64,000 nt of DNA from Dactylorhiza incarnata. Its lineage: Eukaryota; Streptophyta; Magnoliopsida; Asparagales; Orchidaceae. Shown here piece after piece: positions 54,790 to 64,000 of the stretch (position 1 is its first letter; each line of letters begins with the position of its first letter). A program made the position numbers and the translations under genes. Under the pieces are notes generated by a model that was not told the DNA's origin, ran no database searches, and was given only the letters and a program-made list of their open reading frames with translations. Location of the stretch: positions 26,580,001 to 26,644,000 of the forward strand of contig JAWHQI010000004.1 of the NCBI GenBank assembly GCA_033032865.1, given 5' to 3'.

Positions 54790-56290
54790 CTATTCTTCCT
54801 GAACCATGTTCTCTTGTGGGAGTTGGTTTTGATTGCTCTTCTCTGATCCTTCTTCATTCTCTTGTTCAGACTCCTCACTTGGTTCCTGTAGCAGGTTTTC
54901 TTTCCCAGTGTCTTTGTTCTCTAAAGTCAGTTGTTCAAGCTGAGTCTCTATGCTGCTATTTTCCTGTGGAAAAGGATTGGTGGAAGTTTCTTCCCCCTTA
55001 AACAACATGTTAGTTTCATCAAATATAATGTGCATAGATTCTTCAATTCTGAGAGTTCTCCTGTTATAGCATCTATAAGCTTTGCTAGATGATGAGTATC
55101 CAAGAAATATTCCATCATCAGACTTCTTGTCAAACTTGGCAAGATGATCTTTCCCATTATTTAAGATAAAGCAGGCACATCCAAATATTTTAAAGTATTT
55201 AACAATGGGTGTTTTTCCCTTCAGGAGCACATATGGAGTTTTTGACTTAGTTTTGTGTATGAGGCTTCTATTTAGAACATAGTTTGCTGTGTTGACTGCT
55301 TCAGCCCAGAAGGTTTTTGGTAATCCTGACTCTGCAAGTAAGGTCCTTCCTGATTCAATTAAAGTTCTATTCTTCCTTTCAGCAACTCCATTTTGTTGAG
55401 GAGTTCTAGGGGCTGGAAAACTTTGTTTAATACCTATATCCTCACAGAAACTACTAATTGACTGATTTTCAAATTCAGTCCCATGATCACTCCTGATAAT
55501 TGAAACATGAGTATTGAACTCATATTGAATCTGTCTTATGAATTTTGAGAGAATCTTATGGGTTTCAGACTTAGCCCTTAGAAAGAATACCCAGCTGAAC
55601 CTAGAATAGTCATCTACAATGACTAAGGTATAAGACTTTCCACCTAAGATTTGAGTGGATATGGGACCAAAGAGATCCATGTGCAGTAAGTAGAGGATCC
55701 TTGGGGAGTCATCCTTACCAATTGGTTTGAAGGATGACTTGGTCTGTTTTGCTAGTTGGCAAGGTCTGCATGGAGAGTCCTTAGAGAATCTACCCTTTGG
55801 TAAGCCTCTGACTAGGTTATTCTTTGATAATTTACTAATAGTTTTGTGGTTTAGATGACCTAGTCTCCTATGCCATAGTTCACTTTTATTAATAATATTG
55901 TTGAACAAACAGACTTCTGTGGGTGAGGAGCTAAAGTCTACTATATATACCTTCCCTTTTCTAATTCCATTGAGTACTATGACACCAGTCTTGATATCAA
56001 TAATATGGCAAAATAGTGTGGTGAATTTTACCACATACTTACCACTGTCACATATCTGACTTATACTTATCAGATTGTGCTTCAGTCCTTTGACTACTGC
56101 CACATTCTTGAAGGCGACTTTCCCTTCTTTGAAATCTCCAAAGCCCCTGGTTTAGCCACAGCTGGAATCTCCAAAAGTCACTAGTGGTCCAAGTCTATCC
56201 TCAAAGTTGATTAATAGGTTTTTGTATCCTGTCATGTGCATGGAGCATCCACTGTCCAAGTACCACACCAGCCTGGAGATGTGATACATA
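54790..56290 (-). pseudogene. Protease remnant and integrase of copia J
   Basis: Minus strand. Around 56265-56150 there is a copia protease-type Tyr-Leu-Asp-Ser-Gly-Cys-Ser, in a frame shifted from gag; a TAA follows at about 56155. From 56103 on: the pre-integrase zinc finger (His-Arg-Arg-Leu-Gly-His ... Cys-x2-Cys, near 55870-55760), then the catalytic core with Asp in Met-Asp-Leu-Phe-Gly-Pro, Asp in Arg-Ser-Asp-His-Gly-Thr-Glu and Glu in Asn-Gly-Val-Ala-Glu-Arg-Lys-Asn, with copia-type spacing. The Lys-Gly-Lys-x-Pro and Gly-Cys-x-Cys-Phe blocks follow, then an acidic linker to RT. Confidence 0.88.
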
Positions 56291-56299
56291 TGCACATAA

Positions 56300-58343
56300 A
56301 ATTTTAAACATTAGTTTGGACCCTCCTAAGTTGGGGTCCCTTCCTCCCATCATTGGCAGTTTTGATGAAAGAATAAGAGGGTTTTTCAGAATATCCTTCC
56401 TCCTTTAGGGGTATTGGCTTATCATACCAATTGTCTTTGGTAATGTTGCAGAAGTAGTGTTCATAATAAAAGGAAATGGATTGAGAAGACTTTTTGGAAG
56501 AGGAGACATTCTTGTTAGATTGGTTGCGTCGATATGAATTCGACGTATGTTTAAAGTTGCGTCAAGTGGAAGTCGACGCTTCCTTCATTCTGTGGTAACC
56601 TCTAGTCGAAGCATAGGAGAGATTGCGTCGATTGAGAGTCGACGTATTTTGGTGTCTGCGTTGATTAGAAATCGATGCATTATTTGAGTTGCGTTGAGTA
56701 GAATTCGACGCACGTCGATAATAATTCGAAGCAAGTTTGTTTCTTTTCTGAGGATATTTTCCTAGGATTCCTTCATACATAGTGGGACTATTTTTGTTAA
56801 ACACAGTGGTTGTTTCTGAATTTTCTTGTGATCTTTCTCCTATCAAATGTTTTTCCCTAGTGAAGTGAATAGGATGTCTCCAGACAGATTTGCTGGGTGA
56901 TTGAGGTTTGGGTTCAGTGTTATATTCAAGTTGTCTAAATCTATCAGTGAGATTGTTAGAGATATTCTTGAGCTTCTGACTTCTACCATTTAGAGAGTCT
57001 TCAAAAGCTTTTGCCTTTGCTAGCTCATTTCTTAGTGCTTGATTTTTAGTATTGATTTTATTTAGTTGTTCCTCTGAGAGTCCTAGACTGAGCTCATAGA
57101 TTTTATGTTGTGTATTTGTTTGTTTGAGATTGTTTAGTTCATTTCTTAGTTCCTTTACTTCTTTCTCAGATTTGACTAGATTTAAACAGAGTTCTTTGAA
57201 ACTATTTTTGAAATCAGTGGAAGAGAAATCTATATCATCAAATATATTTACCAGAGATGTATCGTCAGGCTTTTCAGTAGCCATCAAGTAGGTTTCCTCT
57301 TGCTTAGCCTTTTCCTGATCATCTTCAGATGAGGTACTCACTTCAGATTCTGAATCACTCCATGATTGAGCAATGAATCCTTTCTCTTTCTTCTTCTTCA
57401 GATCTGTTCTTTTCAGATCTTTCTTATTTCTGATCTCTTTAGGACATTCATGTGCAATGTGTCCAGGTTCCCTGCAAGAGTAATATATAATCTCTTTATT
57501 AGGAGTTTTGTCATACCTAGTTCTTGAGTCTCTCCTTCTGGATCCTTCTATTTTGATCCACTTCTTGAACCTTCTGGCCAGTAGACTGATCAGCTCTTCA
57601 TCATTTGTAGAGGGTTCTCCTTCAGTAGCCTTCAAAGCAATGCTCTTTTCTTTTGAGAGTGGAGGAGCCTTTTCTTTCTCTTCTTTCTCAGCTCTTATTT
57701 TCAGCAGCTGTTCATAAGATCTTAATTTACCCAACAGGACATCTGTTGAGATTTCTTTTTGACTTCTGGAGTCTTTAATTGGCCAGATTCTTGAATCCCA
57801 AGAGCTAGGGAAGCAAGTCAGCAATTTGTCATTTATCTCAGTGAGAGATATGTCCTTCTCATGTGTTTTTAGCTCATTTATTATGAGACTGAATCTGGCA
57901 TACATGTCAGCAACACTTTCATTTTCTTTCTTCTAGAAGTTTTCATATTGATAGATAAGTAATGCCTTTTTATACTTCCTCTCATCAGCACTCCCTTCTA
58001 CCATTTTGTTGAGAGCTTCCCATATTTCCTTAGCTGACTCATATTCAGCAATCTTTTGGAAGATTTCATCTGAGAGAGTTGAGACTAAGATATTCATAGC
58101 CTTGGCATCACATACTTGAGCTTTATTTTCTTTATCTGTCCATTCAGCCTTTGGAGCAAGTGTTTGTGTGTACTTTCCACTTGAGTCCTTCTTGAATGGC
58201 TTGGGAGGACCTGTCATGATAACATCAAATAATTCTCCATCAATAGAGTTTAGATAAATTTTAATTCTTATTTTCCAAAGTGCAAACTTTTCAAGGTTGC
58301 AAATTGGTGGTCTGGTGGAAGCATAATCTTTGATTTGTGCCAT
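56300..58343 (-). pseudogene. gag of copia J, with stops
   Basis: Minus strand; ATG at 58343, 100 bases after the LTR. A TAG at 57935-57933 (Gln in G) breaks the N-terminal domain. The zinc knuckle near 57475 has lost its first Cys (Tyr instead), while G keeps it. Acidic repeats, coiled coil, and the Ser-Thr-x-x-Arg-Arg-Asn repeat in the GCGTCGA/TCGACGC DNA motif (56700-56520) follow in the same order as in G. A TGA at 56564-56562 fits CGA to TGA. The second knuckle seen in G is degenerate. Confidence 0.85.
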
Positions 58344-58444
58344 GTGAAAAATATTTTTAGAAATATATATATAAGTATAAAAGAGGTAGGATCTTTTTGA
58401 TCAAGGAGTTAACCTTTTTAGATCAACCTCCCTCTGATACCAAT

Positions 58445-58943
58445 TGAAAGTGCACAGTTAACCTCACTAGAATTCTCTAGAGGGGGGGGGGGGGTGAATA
58501 GAGATTAAAAATACTTTGTGCAATTATATATATGTGTAATAATCAGAGATTTAAACTTCCCACACACCAACAAGAATTAAGCAAGTAAAGAAGAAAAATA
58601 ACAAGTAGAAAATCACAGCACAACACAAGGAAATATAGTGGTTCCCCAAACTTTGGGTAGTCCACTCTTCTACCCCCTTTGGTAGGAATTCACTAACTTG
58701 CACTGAGTCTTTTGATAAGGAGACTCTTAGAACCAGACTGAGTCTTTTGATAAGGAGACTCTTAGAACCACTACAACTAAATTTTTTGAAGAGAGATTCT
58801 AAAAACTCTTTTACAAGGTTTGAAAATGAAGTAAGAATGAGAAGAAAAGGTAGAACAAGTAGAAGAACAGAAAACAATATATGTAAGAAAGAATCTTCTT
58901 CCTAGCAAGAAGATTAGAAGCACAAGTATAGTGAATAGGATCT
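58445..58943 (-). repeat. 5' LTR of J, 3' end only
   Basis: Matches 42079 to about 42577 of the 3' LTR; the U3 part is separated by the insertion of E at 58944. The primer site lies next to it (58443-58431, minus). Confidence 0.88.
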
Positions 58944-60356
58944 TGATGAGTCCTGATCATATACACTTTTATGGACTCATCTGGGCTGTTTATTTAGTCA
59001 TTTCACCGCACTTTAGCCCTGTTATAGTTCATATTGATCATTCTATGCTAGGTGCACTTTTGGCCCGTTTTGGTGTGATTTCGTGCTTAATTTCGTTATT
59101 AATTTTCATGTGCTGTTAAGTCCCACTTTCAGTGGCTAGACCGGTGTTGTATGCTGGAACAGGTGTCGTGCAGGTGTTCCCGGTACAATTCTGTACAGGA
59201 ATACTGCACACGATCAATGGCTCCAGCGCGCACGACCACTGGTCGTGTGCCATTGATCGTGCGCACTTAACGCCCTTTTTATGAGTTCTGTCCGGCTTAT
59301 CGCACGGCCACTTACGATAGTGCGCACGACCACTGGTCGTGCGCCATTGGTCGTGCGAACATGTATTTTATAATTTTCATTCTTCGCAGGGCTCCGCCCA
59401 GGCAGCGCGCACGATCGCAGAATTCCAGTGCGCACGACCACTGGTCGTGCGCCAATGACCGTGCGCAGTATTCATTTCAGCGCCTATATAAAAGCCTATT
59501 CTGCTTTTAGGGCGGGATCGAGCCACCGGGAGCGGATTTCCCAGTCCATACACCGTCGACTACCCTTCTTGGACACGTCCACTTCATCTCCGACGCAAGG
59601 GGAAGTCTTCTCCAACCATTCCAAGCTTTTCTCCATTGTCGGGGAGCGTTCTCCACCATCCGCAAGCCCTCAAGCAACTGTTTTCCGTTCCAGTCCGGCG
59701 AGAAGAAGAGTAAATCTGAGGAAGAAGACGACGGAACTACGTAGAGAAATCGTGACAGTTTCTCTACGCCGGAAGCATTGTCCACCCGAGTCCGGAGGTA
59801 GCCCGACAACCTACCATTCCGGCCGTGAACGGCCGCTAGTCTTCACCCATCGGTTATCTCTTCCTTCTTTCCTTCGTTGTAATTGTTGAATCTTGTAAAC
59901 CTGAATAGTTTGATGTTTGGTTTATTTGAAATGAATATTTCTTTGCACCTCATCATTGCTTGCTTGTGAATCACTTCGTTTCCACTCACTCACTCACGCA
60001 CACAAGGTGTTCGATCCGCGTTAGCAAGAGCTAACGGCGTTTGTGAAGAGGTGTTTGCGACCCTCACCTTCTCGCACTTGAGCACGCTCCATCCGCCTCT
60101 CAAAGCACGGCATCGCGGCCGTCGCATCCATCTCACCTTGTGAAGCGGTGTTTTCGACCCGCAATTCTTTTACTGTTGTTAAGAGTAGGAAAAACCAACC
60201 AAACCCCCTTTTTGTGTTTGTTAACGCTTGTGTAACAATAGTCACACTACGCGATTCGATCACCCAACCTGCATTCCTCAAGAGACCGACATCCGGGGAT
60301 TCCATTATCCACATTTATTACTTGACAGCGACCGGTGCACTTGCCGACACGCATCA
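58944..60356 (+). repeat. 5' LTR of E
   Basis: TGATGAGTCC...ACGCATCA, 1413 bp. The first 50 bases contain the inverted pair GATGAGTCC/GGACTCATC. Three copies of GCGCACGACCACTGGTCGTG (23-nt palindromes, 11-bp stems, 1-nt centre) start at 59228, 59322 and 59430, followed by a TATA box at 59485-59493. Confidence 0.85.
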
Positions 60357-60362
60357 AGTTTT

Positions 60363-60380
60363 TGGCGCCGTTGCCGGGGA
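60363..60380 (+). promoter_or_regulatory. Primer binding site of E (tRNA-Asp type)
   Basis: TGGCGCCGTTGCCGGGGA, identical to that of F. Confidence 0.85.
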
Positions 60381-60553
60381 ATGCAGACGTGACGAATTCG
60401 TCTGCGTGAAAAATCGTTGCACGAGGAACTTTTCTCTTTTATTAATTCTCTTTGTTTAACTCTGTTGTCTTTGCTTATTTTTGATACGCACATTTTTTTT
60501 ACCTTCGTCCTTTCCATCGTGCGCTAATCTTTTGGGTTTCAAGTATTCCTAGC

Positions 60554-62065
60554 ATGACCTCCATCCAGGAATACATCTATCAAGGAAGTTTAAATGATCT
60601 AAAGGTTCAAGCACAAAGGAACGATCATGACTTCGGGATTTCCTCCGACATCATTGAGTATATGACTGGGAACTGCAGGTTCAGTGGGGATAAACATGAA
60701 GATGCGGTGCAACACATGCAGAACTTCTTAGAAATTTACTACACATGTATATTCAGTGGAGTTGAAAACGACCCGCAAAAGATCCTAGCATTTTCATTTT
60801 CCCTACATAATAAAGCCAAAAGCTGGTACTGGGATTTCCGAAAAAAAGAGGTGACCTCATGGAAGCAGCTCAAGGGGGGATTTTTGCATGAGTTTCAACA
60901 CCGTACCCGAGTGTTGGACAAGTACAGGGAACTCATAACCTTCGGTCAGGGAAAGGAGGAGACTCTAGTTGATGCTTGGGAGCGTTTCCAATCCCTACAT
61001 TGGGGATGCTACCGTGAAGATCTATCAGAGGTCTTTCTAATTCAGATTTTCTATTTTGGCGTGTTGGAGAAATTCCGTCTGTTATTCGATGTGGCAGCCG
61101 GAGGGGCCCTGTTTAATAAATTGGGGAAGGACGCGTGGGAAGTGGTCGTGAATATTGTTCACACCAGCCAGCACTGGAGTCATGTCATTCTTTCCCCCAG
61201 TACTGCTGAAGTTAACGCAGTAACATTCCACGGAGCTGCGGGTCACGTGCCATCAGGGCAAACAGAGCCGTTAGCAGCTTTGGTGGTCGGGATGCTGGAT
61301 AAAATGAATGACCAATCTTCCGCAATTCAACAGCTTCACTCCACTATAGGGATTCTTACCAATGTTGTTTCTGGGCTTGCAAGTCAGCATCCTGAGTCTA
61401 TGAATACCATGCGATTGAGAAGCGGTAGAGGTGTTGACTATCCTCCTCGACAGGAATCACTTGTGAGGCCCACTGACAAGTGTAATTCAGACATGGCCGA
61501 GAAACAGACTCAGATTCATGTTGAGCCAGACCTCGTGAGCGAGGCACAACCCTCGGGAAGTGTTGTTCATCCCCCATTCCCCCACAGGTTGCGAAACGAG
61601 AAATCCGAGAAGCAGTTCCGCAAATTCCTGGAAATAATGAAAGGAGTGCAAGTGAGCATCCCTTTGATTGAAGCCATTTCTCAAATGCCGGGCTACTCCA
61701 AGTTCTTGAAAGACTTGATTTCGAAGCGGAGACTGTTGGAGGATCTCAAGACTATCGACCTCACTGAGGAGTGCTCCGCCATCATCTCCAATATGCCCAC
61801 AAAGTTCAAAGATCCGGGCAGCTTCACTATTCCGTGCAGGATCGGTCATCACCGTTTCATCCAGGCGCTCTGTGATTTGGGGGCATCAATCAACTTGATG
61901 CCGCTCTTTATCTTTCGTGAACTAGGTGCAGGGACCTTGAAGCCGACACGGGTAATGCTACAGCTAGCTGATCGGTCGATCAAAAAGCCGTCTGGAATTG
62001 TCGAGGACCTCACAATAGTAGTAAACGGCCTCGCATTTCCAGCCGATTTGTCATCCTCGACATGA
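60554..62065 (+). pseudogene. gag-protease frame of E, frameshifted at its end
   Basis: 503 codons from an ATG 197 bases after the LTR. Residues ~40-230 are an Athila-type gag (Phe-Ser-Phe-Ser-Leu, Lys-Ser-Trp-Tyr, Ala-Trp-Glu-Arg-Phe, Ala-Ala-Gly-Gly-Ala). No zinc knuckle was seen. Residues ~420-500 are the protease, with Cys-Asp-Leu-Gly-Ala-Ser, the form usual in Athila. A single T appears lost from a T run at 62047-62049, which throws the end of the frame off and leads to a stop at 62063; the downstream pol frame picks up at the same place. Confidence 0.85.
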
Positions 62066-63969
62066 AGGTTGATACTTTGGTGCCCATTATCTTGAGGCGG
62101 CCCTTTCTCGCTACAGCTCGTGCTATCATTAATGTGGAGCAGGGGGAGCTCACGCTCAGATTGGGGGAGGACGCTATATCCTTTAACGTCCACAACCCAT
62201 CGCAACTCTTCCAAATCATGGAATGCGAACCGACTGAGCTGCTTGAAGAATTCGATGACCAGATCGATGTGGATTTGGATGACTGCGAGATGTGTTGGCG
62301 GCGCGAGGACTTGGGCAATGACGGGGCTCATTCGAACCAGCCCGATATTCCACATTCAATCGGAGGGCCATCCAGTGATTCTGCTGATCCAAACATTCTT
62401 CCGGCTCTCAAACAACTACCGGATTCTCTAAAGTACGCTTTTCTTGGAGAAAATGCCACGCATCCAGTGATTATTTCCGCAGCTCTTTCCGCAGCTAACG
62501 AAGCCGCATTAGTGGGTGTGCTGAGAAAGTACCATAAAGTTTTCGGACGCTCTCTTGCAGACATTAAGGGAATCAGCCCCACTGTCTGCATGCATAAGAT
62601 CCTTCTTGAAGATCAGTACAAACCCTCAGCACAACCCCAAAGGCGTTTGAACCCAAAAATGCCAGAGGTAGTGAAGGCAGAAGTGATAAAGCTCTTAGAC
62701 GCTGACATCATTTACCCAATCAGCGACAGCAAATGGGTCAGCCCAGTTCAGGTGGTACCGAAAAAGGGAGGGATTACCGTTGTTGCCAATGAAAAGAATG
62801 AGCTGCTACCTACCCGAATGATCACCGGGTGGAGAGTCTGCATCGATTACCGCAAGCTAAATGATGCTACACGAAAGGATCATTTCCCACTCCCCTTCAT
62901 TGATCAGATGTTAGAAAAGTTAGCGGGGCAGGACTACTACTGTTTCTTGGACGGGTACTCAGGTTACAATCAAATCTTAATAGACCCGTCTGATCAAGAC
63001 AAAACAACATTTACATGTCCCTCAGGTACCTTTGCATTTAAAAGAATGCCATTCGGACTGTGTAATGCCCCAGCAACCTTCCAACGATGTATGCTCGCTA
63101 TTTTCGCTGACATGGTGGGAGACTTCCTCGAAGTTTTCATGGATGACATTACTCTCTTTGGCAGCAGCTTCGATTCTTGCCTCGCGAATTTGGCCAAGAC
63201 TGTGAAGCGGTGTGAGGATACCAATCTTGTCTTGAACTGGGAGAAATCACATTTTATGGTGCGCGAAGGAATTGTGTTGGGGCATAAGGTTTCCTTCCAA
63301 GGGCTCGAGGTGGATCAAGCGAAGGTAAGTGTTATTAGAAACCTCCCTCCGCCTACGTCAGTGAAAGGTATCCGAAGTTTTCTTGGTCATGTGGGATTTT
63401 ATCGAAGGTTTATTAAGGACTTTTCATCCATTTCGAAGCCTTTATCTCGCTTACTCGTTAAGGATGTCCCCTTCCACTTCGACGATGCATGTATGCAGGC
63501 CTTTGAAACTTTACGGGGACAACTCATCTCGGCTCCAATTTTGGTGGCACCCGACTGGAATTTACCCTTTATTATCATGTGTGACGCAAGTGATGTGGCT
63601 GTAGGTGCTGTACTCGGTCAAAAGAAAGATAAGACTTTTCACACCATTGCGTACGCCAGTCGAACTCTCAACAGCGCGCAAGCAAACTATACCACCACGG
63701 AGAAAGAAATGCTAGCCGTGGTCTTCGCCTTTGAAAAATTTCACTCATACTTGGTACTTTCCGAAGTAATCGTGTACACGGACCACGCTGCACTCAGGTA
63801 TCTTTTCAGCAAAAAAGAATCTAAATCGCGTCTGATTCGCTGGATTTTACTTTTGCGGGAATACAATTTTGTAATCAAAGACAAGAAAAGGGTGGAGAAC
63901 GTGATAGCTGATCATCTTTCGCGGTTTGAGTACGACATGACGGCCGACATCCCCAACAGCTTTATGTAG
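62062..63969 (+). pseudogene. pol (RT and RNase H) of E
   Basis: 635 open codons; the listed ATG is not a real start but the point where the shifted frame becomes open. After the end of the protease and a ~130-residue linker comes the gypsy RT (62650-63300) with the [26 protein letters not shown] blocks and catalytic Phe-Met-Asp-Asp. RNase H (63560-63920) has Cys-Asp-Ala-Ser, Thr-Glu-Lys-Glu and Tyr-Thr-Asp-His. A TAG at 63967 fits CAG to TAG; the frame continues open to the window edge. Motifs place it in the Athila lineage. Confidence 0.9.
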
Positions 63970-64000
63970 GAAACGAAAGATTATTTCCCGGATGAGAAGT

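Larger units (their letters stand above)
42079..58943 (-). mobile_element. Element J: pol-bearing Sirevirus-like copia, interrupted by G and by E
   Basis: Read on the minus strand: 5' LTR remnant (58943-58445), primer site, gag (58343 to about 56300), protease, integrase, RT (to 53889), [element G], rest of RT and RNase H (46328-45577), an extra spliced ORF (45376-43616), polypurine tract (43438-43425) and 3' LTR (43424-42079). Removing G with one copy of GATTC restores the pol frame exactly. The 5' LTR is cut by E. It is the only copia element here with a full set of pol domains. Confidence 0.9.
58944..64000 (+). mobile_element. Element E: Athila-type gypsy retrotransposon, 5' part
   Basis: 5' LTR 58944-60356, tRNA-Asp-type primer site, gag-protease frame, RT and RNase H; integrase and the 3' LTR lie beyond the window. 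It is inserted in the 5' LTR of J. It is the only gypsy element in the window with pol, and a possible helper type for F-like elements. Confidence 0.9.

Overview
This window is plant nuclear DNA, most likely from an AT-rich, repeat-rich, gene-poor part of an angiosperm (probably eudicot) genome. Almost all of it is nested LTR retrotransposons. I see no convincing intact host gene, no rRNA or tRNA gene and no CRISPR array. Families present are Ty1/copia of the Sirevirus type (initiator-Met primer site, AGGGGGAG polypurine tracts, an extra ORF between pol and the 3' LTR), Ty3/gypsy of the Athila type (tRNA-Asp-like primer site), a gag-only gypsy element of Tat/Retand type, one TRIM and one fold-back element.

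Layout, left to right, using letters for elements. (1) 1-9529: copia B (+) holds copia A (+), which holds a deleted Athila-like element H (+). (2) 9530-17130: a probable minus-strand LTR fragment L split by a complete non-autonomous Athila-like element F (9977-16988, TSD CTTGG). (3) 16994-18574: mostly unrecognised sequence. (4) 18575-38035: gypsy D (+), gag only, whose 5' LTR is split by the complete gag-only copia C (20506-34028, TSD GTTTC), which itself holds a 5'-truncated minus-strand Sirevirus M (25686-30885). (5) 38036-40271: unrecognised low-copy-looking DNA with a 119-bp fold-back and a complete TRIM (39352-39971, TSD GTGCAT). (6) 40272-64000: the start of copia K (+) is interrupted by the large minus-strand Sirevirus J (42079-58943). 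J carries the complete pol-less copia G (46329-53883, TSD GATTC) in its reverse transcriptase, and an Athila element E (58944 to window end) in its 5' LTR.

How they relate: J encodes gag, protease, integrase, RT and RNase H plus an extra ORF. G and A share its LTR architecture but lack pol (pol is not seen in the visible part of A) and carry a different extra ORF that reads through a conserved GT-AG intron. They look like non-autonomous partners of a J-like element. F, D and C also lack pol.

The most unusual pattern is that nearly every LTR family here, copia and gypsy alike, carries its own array of short CpG-rich palindromes upstream of its TATA box, with family-specific sequence (TCGACG, CACGCCC/GGGCGTG, CGTGCG/CGCACG, GCGCGCT/AGCGCGC, GCGCTAGCG, CGCGGTCT/AGACCGCG). 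In the Sirevirus-like elements the same motif recurs inside the gag 3' coding region and just upstream of the extra ORF, where one copy also has a TATA box. Premature stops across the window are nearly all explained by C-to-T change at CAA, CAG or CGA codons, the expected decay of methylated transposons. All assignments are by eye; no database search was run.
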